Positions 35,101 through 47,100 of a stretch of DNA of 64,000 nucleotides are shown here, piece after piece. The DNA is from Undaria pinnatifida. Lineage: Eukaryota > Sar > Phaeophyceae > Laminariales > Alariaceae. Every line of letters begins with the position of its first letter. Positions within the stretch are counted from its first letter, which is position 1. A program made the position numbers and the translations under genes. Below the pieces are notes generated by a model. The model made no database searches. It saw only the letters and a program-made list of their open reading frames with translations, and was not told where the DNA came from. The stretch covers positions 8,021,600 through 8,085,599 of the forward strand of contig JABAKD010000017.1 in the NCBI GenBank assembly GCA_012845835.1. Reading direction: 5' to 3'.

Positions 35101-38100
35101 AAAACGAAAAATACACTCAAGCTGTGAGATCGACCAAAACGGATCTTTTTATCAAAACTCAGCTTTGCAAGCTGCGTGTGATACTTCGATCGGTGACTCC
35201 CCTGCTAATGCCAAGGTCAAGAGGACTAAGACGTTCAACCTTGTTCTGCGCACGGAAACTGTATAAACTGTATAACCCGCATTGAGGGGGACAAAACCAA
35301 ACATATGTGGAATTCAGTATGCATAAAAGAATTGTTGTAGTGTGAGTTAACTTTTGGATCGGGCTACTTGGGTCTACCGGGTTTATACGCAAGTTCCGGT
35401 GTATTCCCTGTATTTGTGCCAGGCCAGCGGAGGTCCAGCCCAGGCCTGATGGTGCTCGGGTTTTTCGTGCTGTCGAGTCATGACAGAACATGCGATGGAC
35501 GTCGATCGCTACTGTTCCGAAGTGATCTCTCTTCTGCTCTTCATGTAATGCAAAGGCACACTCGCACACACCTGTATTGATCGAATGAAGACCGACGAGT
35601 GAGATCTGGCGTTCACTTTATATATGTATATACCAGGTATATATTAATACTAATAATAATAGCGTTGTGGCACGTGGCACTTGCATTATGTGTCGTAAAC
35701 GGTCTGGTATCTGGTCTCTGTTGAACCTACCGAATCAGTCGCGCCTCTGGCATACCCTTTTGGAACTTGATTAAAGTATGGCGACCGAAGACATGACAGA
35801 TGCGATGTTATCCACCGCCTCCGTCAGTGCGCAGCAGTGCGAATGGTATCATACCGTCTTCATGTAACTTGACGCAGTAAAGTCGTGTTTGTGGAGGCGT
35901 GGAAGGGATTTTGGTTTTACAGACGATTTTTGGTCGGTCGTCTCGAGACGAAAAAAAAGGATAACCCAGACAGCAGCGACAGAAGAGCTGTCGCGCTTGC
36001 CAGAGACCGTCGCCTGAGGCACACGGGTGCGAGAGCGCATAGCACCATAGGATTGAAAGGAGTCAAGCAGTGCGCCCATTAGAATTGATCGACTTTCAGC
36101 ATGGGGGACGCCAACGTCTTCTTGTTGTGTCGGAATTGTAAAACAAATATCAGAGCAGCCTGCGTTTCTTCAACTGGCCGATGCCGTAAACGCCACTTTC
36201 ATGGGTCAACATCGAATATTTCGGTGTATTATACTATTACTCGTATAATCAATTCCGAAGGGGTCAAGTTCTCGAGTACCGCTGCCTATAGCTTCTTGAA
36301 ATAATTACGAGTACGATATCGTATTTGGTTATTTGATACCAGGTAGATATCATGAGTATGCCTATCAGGTGTCGCTTGGCAGTGTGCAGCAGACTACACC
36401 CGCACACCAGGTATGTCGTATTGTTTTTTACTGCCATCACGTTGCGTTGTGTGCGATGGTGTGCTGTTGTGATGCGATGGGCAAAAAAAAAAGAACAATT
36501 ATTTCATTGTCGCCGGTCCTGGTTTCTTTTTTTTTTCTAGGGTTTCATCGCGGTCGGTTGGCGATTTTTTGTGTACCGTACGGCGATCTCGGATTAAGTC
36601 CCCATTTTTCTATACAGTATTGAATATTGTTGTAGAAACGCCTCTCTTCCCAGCTATTAATACGAGTAGCTTATATCAGGTGTAATCATAGAGAAGGTAC
36701 TTGTATACCACACCTGTTTATTGTTGCCCTGCTCTGTTACCAGTTCAGCAATACGCGAGATGCCGATTGCCCGCGGAGAGTATACTTCGGAGTAAGTGTG
36801 CATATGACATAAAACTAAAAAACGAAGGAAGTCGAAATGACGAAATGATGCCGCCAACTTTCACATTTTATCTGCTTCCTACAATACTAATATTGTCATC
36901 GTGATTCTGAAACTACTGCTGTGCTGTAATATGGAATATGTAGTTGTATATCTGGTACAGATTAGTATTGGATTGCGGAAACACAATAACGGGAGATCGG
37001 GAGATACGAACATGCGTGCCATTTTTTTTTTTCTTTTTTTTTATCCTCCGGCGGATGGGGAAAAATAAAGCTTTAGCTCACCACACTTCCACGTGTTTCC
37101 ATACGCGCCATTGTGCCTTGTTGTCAGACCTCCGAGACTTCGCAGTAGACTTCGCGCGCTGTACAAACTGCTGTTGTGATGTTTTTATACTGTCCAATAG
37201 AAGGTATAGCAGTACTCCTGCACCCGGTAGTACACTAGTACACCGGTCGCCCCGGTGGCGTATCAGGTCACCCTTGAGCCTGATATAGGTCAGTTTCGTG
37301 AGTTCGAGCCCCGCCGAGTGCATACTCGTATAAATTCGTTGGGGCTTTTTCTTGTGCACAAATTGACTTGCGGAAAGCGCGAGAGCGTGAGTTAGCAACA
37401 CTCGATAAGCAATCGACGTGCAGTGGGATTGAATCCTATGCGCGATACAAATTGAAGGCAAGAACCGGGGAGGAGGGATGACACCTGTGACCACGGCTTG
37501 TCCAGAAGCTGAAAAGTTAAAAGTGTGCGAAAAAAAAAAAAAAAAAAGTAGGAGTTACAAGGTCTTGTATTGTACCGGTAATAATAGGGGAAAATGGAGA
37601 ACTCACGTAAAAGAAAAAGCAAGAACGCAAGAACGGCGAAAGAGTTCAATGGAATAACATATTTTCCTTGAAGTTAAACATGTCAGAGATTTTTCGGGGC
37701 GTCCATGCTCCGAGCATAGTCGGCATGCTCTGCCTCGGATGTTAGCTCTTTGGCTGTTTTTGCTTTTTGGCGCCAAAGGTATTATACGATCGTGACAACT
37801 GTTTTTTGGCGCCAACGTGTAGCCGTTGTCAACATCGTCTGTGTACCCCTTTTGTACGCCAAGAACGACGCGAGAGTTGACTTGAAACATCGATTAGTAA
37901 AGTTGTTTTCTTCGTAGAAAATCGAGCAAACATCTGGAGGCGTTCATGTTCCACACGCTCTACCCCAGCAGGTCTTGTTTCTCGTTGCTGCTTTTGGCGC
38001 CAAAAACTACAGCATTTACCAAATGCTTTTGGCGCCAATATTATGAAAAATAATAGTACACTCCAGCTGTGAGATCGAAGGTTGTCCCATGGGTACCAAC

Positions 38101-41100
38101 TACCATCTCCCGCGCTCCTCCTTGTAAAAATATTCATATCCATGGAATATCATGCTGTGACAGAAAGAAACAGATCAGGATCTGTGTTGTTGCATACGAA
38201 GACCATAGAAGTTCATATACCTGGTATACCCAGTACTAGGGCATGACATTGCGTTGTCGAATGCATTACGATGCATTATCTCTGTGTCGTGGCTTGTGAC
38301 CACAGAGCTGATCTTTCTAGGGTGAAGAATCAGTACGGACACTGGGTGTGCTGGATGTCGACGAGTAGAAGAACGGTTTAATGTGAAGAACACACACACA
38401 CATAGGGAACGAAAATAAGAACAAAAACAAGCCTTCCTGCGAATTTTTTACAATTCTCATGAAAACTGAAACCGGCAATCTTTTCGCCATATCTTCAATT
38501 TAGCGTTTGGCTTTCAGCATTATCTCGGGCGGTGTTGTCGTTCGTAGGCGTGATACTATTTTCTACCGTTCTTGAAGACGGTGGCCGTTCGCCTACCCAA
38601 ACGACCTTCACATTTCCGCCCGGTGTGGTAACGACCAGGGCAGCAACGCCTCTACAGGTACAGATATACCAGGTACAGCAGTAGTATATATTATAAAAAT
38701 AAGAATACGCTCCAGCTGTTAGATCGAACATTTTGTCGATGTTTTCGGAGTATCACACACAGCTTGCAAAGATGAGTCTCGACAAAATCTTCAATCTCAC
38801 AGCTGGAGTGTATTTTTATTTGTATGATCTACATATACACATCACACACAGGTTGCAAAGATGAGTTTCGACAAAATATTCGATCTCACAGCTGGAGTGT
38901 ATTTTTATTTTTCTAGTATACATGTTGTCGAGTATACATGCTGTATATTATGTACACGTGGCTGTTTTGCATGTTTGTTGTTCCCTCAGGTACCCTTTTA
39001 CTCGAGAATCAGTAGAGTCTGTCCTGTGACTTCTAACAGACTCGATAGTAGCCATGAGCTCAGGTGAGAACAACATCGTACTACGAGACAACATGCCGAT
39101 ATGTGTTCCGTTTGAATTTGTTCAGGGAGCTTGACGATCCTTGTGCTGGAGCTGGTGAAGTTCTACTGGCTGGAAGATGACGCCTTGACCACCTTCACGG
39201 GCTTCTTCAGGATCTTGGGCGCCATTTTGTTTACGCATCTCGCGGCTTCCGTCCTGCAGCAGGGCAGCCGCATGGTTAGGAGCGCCGCCTACTATCAGGT
39301 ACTAGTTTTAAACTCTGTTGGGACCTATGCGTTGCGATAAAAACTACAGCAGTAAACGTGCGGTCTTGTCGCGAACGGAATCAGCTCGTCGCGCACGGTG
39401 GCTATCTACGGCGGTTTGTCCGTTTGACCGCCGCCCCCCACACTAGAAGCACTATCTGGTATATAGTAGTACCCGTATTTTGAGGACATGAGAGGCATTG
39501 CCGCCCCCAGGACGACCGGTCTTTTTTTTGTCCTACTGCAATACTGATGTGGGTCGCCGATTTAAGAGTGTCCATAATGAGAAGAAAAACGGACTTGAAT
39601 AACCCCTTCAGAGCCCGAAAATCCCTCCCTATAGTAATTCCAAATAATTTGTCCCCAAACGGGTTTCCAGGTTTAGCGGTCAAATCGCCTTGTAACGCTT
39701 TCTGATGCGGCAAGGAGATAAGAGTAGTGAGACGGGCCTGCTCCGAGGGGCTCTTAAATTGGGTAGGTACCCCACTGCGATAGCATCTTTCGCCGCCGAT
39801 GCCGAGAGCGGGCATGGGAGATTGTGGCAGCAAGCGTTGATCCCGATCGTTCTGCGTCGTTCTTCGAGTCGAGTTGTTCGTTTTATTTGTTCCGAAAGCG
39901 TCAGTTGTGGGTTCGACCTATATACGTCGTACTCGTGCATTTTTTTCATTTTTTATAATATACTCGTACATATTGTAAAAATAAAGATACGCTCCAGCTG
40001 TTAGATCGAAGATTTTGTCGAAGCTCATCTTTGCGCTCTGTGTGGGATACTCCAATCGCGCGTATTACTGGGTGTGTCCTCATCAAGGATATAAATGTAC
40101 AAGCAGTGATTTTCTGCAAGTATGACAAGAGCAGTATCATAAGAGTAAGTGTTCGTTCACACGGAGTGTGTTGAGCCAGAAAGGCAAACATTCGCAAACC
40201 GAAAAAACACGTCGCCTCACCAACCAGCAAGCATCAGTCATTAAACATCAACCCTGAAACAGATAAGCTGACAGGATGACAAAGTAATTACGTTTTGGCT
40301 GCGGAGACACGGAGGGTAGTTATTAGTTCTGGTATTTAGTACTCTGGTACGCCCGGGGCTCGGTGAGAATTTGCGGTGTAAAACCGATCGCTGCACTCTA
40401 AAACCTAGTAGTTTGGCGTCAGTCAAGGTCATTCGGCGTCAGTCAAGGTAAAATATATTGCAAATTTTGCCGTGGGCCAAGGGGTCAAAGTGCCGTCTCA
40501 TGGCATATTTGCTTACCGACGCCTACACCTAGTACCCTGCTGGTACCTCATGGTTGAGGCCTGTGACAGACGCCGTCCCGTCTGCTTTAGATGTAATATA
40601 CTGCAATTGGCGGGAATATCCCTCTAGTACCGGGATGTGGCAGCCCAATATAATGGAATATTTGATCGGGGATAGGGATACTATTCGTGGAGGCTTCCAG
40701 TCGTGCCAAGCAGTTTCAGGGGCGTTATTGAGAGTAATGGCGCAATTCACCGATGCAACCCTTCTGTGGACGCTGACGACGCCTTATCTGCCGTCTCCTG
40801 ACATCTTTGCTCCCAACCGACGAAACGACCGACCGATTAACCAACCGACCGACCGTTCAAGCGACCGACCGACCAACCAATCATCCGACCGACCGCCGAC
40901 CAACCAATCACGTGACGACGCACAGGAGCACATCAAGGTGATGACGATGCTAAGCGACACAGCCAATGGTCCCGAGCGCAGCCAGCTTTTCTACTTGGGC
41001 CTCGGAGCGTCTCTTCGCGAGGGCATGGCAAGCTATCTCTACATGGTCCCTCTCGGCGGTGCCTACAGCGCAGAAGACGTTCCCCTGCCCGCCGTACTCG

Positions 41101-44100
41101 GTAAGCTATGTGGACGATACTGCTGAGCCGGAAGGGCACGAAACCGTACCGAAACGAAACATCATACGTACGAAACCGAACCCGAAACCAAACGAAACGA
41201 ATCTTCCAAAAATTAGACTAGTCATGCGGTTATGAGTTTTTTTTTGGCATTTGGTTGTCTGTGCTTTGATTTTTTCGTTGTTGACATGTGTTTTTTTCTA
41301 ATTTATTTTGGTTTTTTCTTTTTTTTGCCTCTTTGTCGTCCAGGCGCCATCGCTGGGCTCCTGGCGGCGCGTTACCTCGCCCCGGCCCTCGTTTGGGGAG
41401 GCGTTGGCGAAGCCGACGGCATCCGTCCCGACTCACGCGCCGCTTCTTGGGCCGTCCGGAGGGAGGCTCTGACGAACCAGTACGTGTCAAGGATGGCTGC
41501 GCAGGCCACCGGCAAGGCAGCCCTGAACGATGATGACCCGGATTGGGGGCACAGCGGCACGGACGGTGGTGCGGTGGTGACGAAGAACTTGTCGCAGCTA
41601 TCGGCGGGAGCTCTGCAGGTTTGTTTGTTTGTCTGGTTTTGGTGTTGTGTTTGTTTTTGTTCGGGTTCCTTTGTTATGCCGTTGCTTTTGGTGTGGTTGT
41701 TCTTGGTAACGATTCTTGTTTTTCTTCCTGTCCCAGTGTTCTGATGCTGATGTTGTGATTGTTTGTTGCCGAATTTTCCTTGCTGCTGCTCTTGTTTGTC
41801 GATTGTTGCTTCTGTTGTGGTCGCGCTGTACGCCGTGGCACGGTATTCCCGCATGATGCCATCGCAGTTTACCTGCAGGAGATGTTGAGGGACACCGTTG
41901 TTTTTCTGTTGCTGCTGATGTCTGCTGTCAAATGTTCTTGTTCCGTTCGCCTTGTCCCGCGGCCTTCACGCCCCTACCCCCGTACCTGTATCTAACCGGG
42001 AGGGAACGCCAGAGTTAATGCTAACACGGTGCGTGCTGCTTAAGTACTGGCCGCTAACCCTGTCGCTGGCATTGATGCCATAAACTTGCTGATGCCACGA
42101 ACTTGTGATTCCTTCCCGCAGGAGATGTTCAGGGACAGCAAGGTGGACCCGGAGCACTTCGACGACATGGACTACGCGCAGAAGCGGCTCTTCGTGCTGA
42201 AGAGCAGCAAGGCGCTGAGGAGCGAGCACAACGATGAAAGCGATTCCGACAGCGAGGACTTCGAGCCGGCCATCCTCGCACTCCAAAACTCGTCCGAGTG
42301 GGGTTCCGTCAATTCGTTCGTGGAAGGCGGAGTCGGGGTTTCAGCGGACGGAAGGATGCCCGGCCTCGTCAGCGGCGAGCCCGCCGGGTCTGGGCAGTCG
42401 AGCCTGTTCGGCCACGGTAGGGGTCAGAGCCTGGTCAGCATCGCCGAGGACGCCGACGGGTACATCGACAGGTAACACGAGCGTATGTAGGCGTGTTTTT
42501 CGTGGGGCATGGCGAGACAAAGGCTAACCAAACCGAACCCAAGCGGTCGTGAAAGTCGTAGTCGCATATGATTATGCGAGTTAATGTGAAGACAACAAAA
42601 CAACAACAACAATCCTTATGTCCCGAAATCTTAGGACCATTTTGCTCCAAGTATGGTTTTCCGTGCTTGAGCTGGCATGTTGACATGACTACGCACCAGC
42701 ACCAGCACACCTTACGTACTAGAAATGCGTAACCCCTCATTTTGCAACTTCGCCGACAAATATTTGACGGGGTGGTACTTGATTAGACGCGTAAAAGAAC
42801 GAGACCTCAATTTTGTTTCTTCGGTTTGGTTTGTTTTTGTAACCTCAGGTTTGATGTTTTCTTTGTTTTTTGTGGCCTCGAGTTTAATTTATTTAGATTG
42901 ATTTATTGTGTGACAACTCACATTTTTTTTGGCTTTGTTTTCTGCAGGGGTGGGTACGCCAACGATTCACGGCCACAGCACCAGCGCTACCGCTCGGCGA
43001 TGAAGGGCTCGGGCGGAATGGCGCGGAATTCGTCTGTCGCGGAGTCCGTGAGGTTTCAGGATGACTACTCGGACGACGGAACCAAGTCCGTCATGGACAG
43101 TTTCCAGCACAGGTACATTATTATTTTACCTCGGCGTATTCCGTTTTTTCTTGTGTGTGAACGAAAAGTTTGCGCTTTTGGTCTGCTTCACGTTTTCGTT
43201 TCGTCGGTGTTGTATCGTTGTTTTGTTTTTGTTATTTTCTTCGGTATTCAAAAAGGCTTTTCCCTCGGTAGTTTTGGGGTCTTGCTCTGCCTCTGTGTGA
43301 CGTGGACCTGGTACCTTTTCTTTCGTACGCGCCTTTTATTTACCGGTACCGTTCATTTTTCCCGCGTCCGACCGGGTGCAGGTACCTGCAGCAGGCTGGC
43401 TCCCGCGACCCCCGCGCGGAGTTGGAGGTGATGGAGGCCGCTCTTTCGCACTCTGTCATTCAGAAGAGAAGCCGGTGAGAGAGAGATCTGCCCTACATTT
43501 GTTATTTTGGTACATTCGTAGCAATTGTCTTTTTCGGGAGACGATATTATTGTCAAGAGTCCGCACGGGGTTATAGAGCCCCACTCGTTGATTTTCACCC
43601 ATGCCCTTGAATCCCTGTCCCTGCCCTTACCACACTGCCCCTTTCCCCTACCCCCACCCTTTACACCCTTCAACAACTGGAAACCCGTTTTTTTGGGACA
43701 AGTTACCCGAAATTTGTGTAGGGACGGGTGCTGGAGCTCTCTAGGAATTAAGCCCACCCTTGAAGCCCTTTCTCTCCCCCCACCCTCACCCCCACCCCCG
43801 ACACCCACAGGGAAAGCACCAGGAGCATCATGAACCTGCGGCCTGGTTCCCCCCAGGGCCGCGCCCCCGCCGCCCCCGCCGGCGGCCACGACATGGAGGA
43901 GAGCATCGGCGGCAACATGGATTTGGGCGAAAAAAGGGGTCCTAGGCGCGGCACTTCGTTGTCGTTGCGGTGGGGGAAGTCGCGCCGGGGGGCGTCGATG
44001 TCCGGAAAGAAGGCTGCTGCGAAGATGGAGGATGATGAGGATGATGAGACAGACCTTGAGGCGGCGCGTTTTGGGGGACGCAACGCTATCCCCGACGATG

Positions 44101-47100
44101 TGGCCGAGTGAGTTTTGCGTTTTTTGGCGCGGGGGGGGGGGGGGGGTTTAGTCGGGTTTCTGCTTTGCTTTCTTGACTTGTTTTTTTGCTTTTTTTTATT
44201 TGCTTTTCCTCGCTCGTTTTGCCATGGTGTTGGTGGATTGGTTTTTCTTTTGCCTACCTTACATTTTCGCTTTCCTTTGCTTTCTTGCGTTTGGTTCTCT
44301 TCTACTCAACTGGTGCTCGTTCTGATTTTGCTGCTGGCCTTGGTCGTGCCGCGCGTGCCTGCTCACCTTGCTGTCCTTGCTGCTCGCCCCGCCTCTGCAG
44401 CAAGTCTTTCTTGGCGACCATCGCTCTTTCCATCTCGGCGTTCGTGATCTTCCTTTGCTGCGCTGGCCTCCTCAAGCTCGGCGTCCTTGACTTCAAGGTG
44501 GGCTATAGAAAGCAAAAAAGTCAAACACACGTCCTGCAATGTAGCACCTATATTTTCGTCTAAATCTCACCGAACAACCGACTTGAGATAATTTGTTGAT
44601 CGCTCTGCCCGGTATTTAATCCCATGGGCTGTTACATTTATACCGTTTTAGCACCGCACTCCCGATATGTGGACAAAACACTTGGAATTCGATGGGATGT
44701 TTTAGGAGTTGGAAATGGCCTTAACATCAGCCGTCGAAGCCTAGTCAACTAATCGCGGGGTTGTTTTCGGATCACCCGCGATAAAAACGCCATCACATAT
44801 TCGTGGTGGGTCATATCACGAATAGCATGTGTAAGATTGAACGTCGGAAATCTGGGGTTTGTGGGGCGGGAATGCATCTCAATATACTTGGAAGGCATCT
44901 TTAGTGGGGGGTACATACGAGTATGAGAGTGAGTTTGGTGGAGGTGAGCTGTCATTCAAGAGAGATAAGGATACAGCCTGTGAAACAAAGTAAACCAAAC
45001 TGTCCCAATTCATCGAGAGGGAGGGCAAGTGAATCGCTAGCCCCTATCGGGTACGAGGACACAACAAACAAGCCAGAACGTTAAAAAGAAAGGAGAAAAA
45101 CAAACAAACAAGAAAACAAAAACTTGCAAAACAAAACAAAAACGAAGGCATCACACAGGGGGCTAATAAGGGCACGGCGGGTAGTAGAAACGCAAAGCAT
45201 GCACGACAGAAGAGGACAGGAAAGTGGTGTGTGTCTGACGGGTTCCATTCGAAGAGTTGGGTGCAGTCCTGAAGGGCTTGCTGGTCCCTCTATGGAGCCG
45301 GTAGGTGCACCACGGAGGAAAATGCCGGCGTTATAGCGGCAACCGGCACTAATTCGCATACTTCATCTACTGTTTGTTCTCATCTGTGTTGATGTATAGT
45401 GCCTGTCCGATCTCTTGACCAAGAGGTTGGACAGGCACTATAGCGGGCAAAACGCCCTACTCAACCGGCGCTGTTGAGGGACCACTGATGTGGAGGGCTG
45501 TGACACCAGTCCCTTTCTGCTTTTTGGACGAGTTATCCTTATCGGGGGGTTTCGTATGTTGCCATGCCTCTTCCTCCCCGCTGCTGTCATTCCCGCCCTC
45601 GTGTATATCCGTCGGCAGATTTTCCTTACACCCGCGAACAAACCAGCCTGGTTTAGGTGTCAGAAACGGGTTTGTTTTTAGTCTGAGAAGATGGTGTCTT
45701 TTGCTTAAGATATCCTCTTGTTCTTTGTTTAATAATATTTTTGTTATTGTCTCAAATCCCCCCCCCCCCCCCCCCCCCCCTCCCCTTTGCTGTCATTCCC
45801 ACCCCTGCATACACCCGTCGGCAGAATGTGTTTGATGACTCTGACGCCGCATCAATTTTCGACATTTGCGGTTGCTGCGAACCTGACGAGGGCGGATCCG
45901 TCAGCGGGTCGTTCTTCGCCATCTTCCAGGTGACGTGCACGCGGTAGTTGAAGTATCGGTGACGCAGCAGTGGTCAGGGTGACTGTTGTACACGAATTGA
46001 GATGACTGCTGCGACAACAGCAACAACAGCGACAACTCTGCCGAGGTTGATAACAGGTTCGGTTCTGTTTTATTCCCTTTTTTGTGTTGACGTTTGTGCT
46101 GACTTGAGAGAAACCACGGTTCCGATTATCCGCCCCTCCCCCCTGACAGCGGTTGCTTTCTTCTGCTGTTTCGTCCGCACGTGTTTTGTTTGTCCTTTTT
46201 GCTTTTGTCTGGAATTTGGAACATCAGGACCAATTCGGCTACACCTGCTTGGAGACTTACGTCGGGCTGATCGCGTGGGTTGCCTACTGGGTGTACCCGT
46301 TCCTCGTGATGCTCTTCTCCATGAGGATGATGTGCTTCAGGTACAAGATAATAGGGTTCAGGCAGGAAAGCGGCCTCAGATGCTGGCCGCGTTTTCTTTC
46401 TTTAGTATTCTTTCTTCAAAATGCATTATTCATGATCATTCGTTGTTCTTCGGTCTCGCCTCATTCGTGTGCTCCGCTCTCCATTTTTTTTTCCGTTTTC
46501 TTTTTTCAGCGCCATCCCCGCTAAGGCGCAGCCCCAGCTGCTGGCCGCTCCCGAACGCCGAACCGCCGCCCAGGCCCAGGCCGCGGCTGCAGGGTTCAGC
46601 ATGAAGAGCACGAAGCGGTTCTTGGGGGGAGAGGTGCCTGACCCGGCTAGAATTAAGTACCACCCCACGCACTTCTGGATCAAACTCAGTGCACTTATTA
46701 ACATCGCTGCAGGCGCAGCGTATATCTGGTGGCGCGCCGCTCGTTCCATGCCCGAAGACCCCAAAAGGTGCGTTTTTTTTTTGTTTTTCTCTTTGTAAAC
46801 ACGTTAGCTGTGACTTCGATAGATTTAGGTTAGATACTCATCATTGCAAGCTGCGTGTTGATTTGTTTCTTTTCTCTTGTTCGGTGTTTTTGTCCCGACT
46901 GGTATGTAAACGTTTTTGTGCTTTTTTGTTTGTGTTTTTTTTTCATGGGTGTTTGTGGGATTTTTATCTGTGTTATGGAGGGTAAGGTTTTGCATGAAGA
47001 GCGCCGAGGCGTTCTTAGGCGGAAGAGCGCCTGATCCGGCGAAGTTAATGCATCACCGCAAGCATTTCTAGACCAAACTCATCGCCGTTCGCCGTACCCC

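Larger units (their letters stand above)
33890..35310. repeat. Three copies of a repeat of about 140 bp around nested SINE and foldback elements
   Basis: Direct copies lie at 33890-34022 and 34480-34618 (CGGGTTTTAT.GTT.CCG, CATCACCCTG.TGACCCTGGT, CGACCTATATC), and an inverted copy at about 35195-35310. The arrangement suggests a larger decayed element that received later insertions. Confidence 0.6.
31543..37110. repeat. CCTCCGGCGGATGGG dispersed repeat, three copies
   Basis: Copies at 31543-31605 (+), 33045-33112 (-) and 37048-37108 (+) share CCTCCGGCGGATGGG, then CACC.CACTTCCACGT.TTT, within about 65 bp. All are in GT2 introns 1 and 2. Confidence 0.65.

Noticed and set aside
37246-37320. 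tRNA gene
   Set aside because: Same reason; a second SINE family with poly(A) tail.
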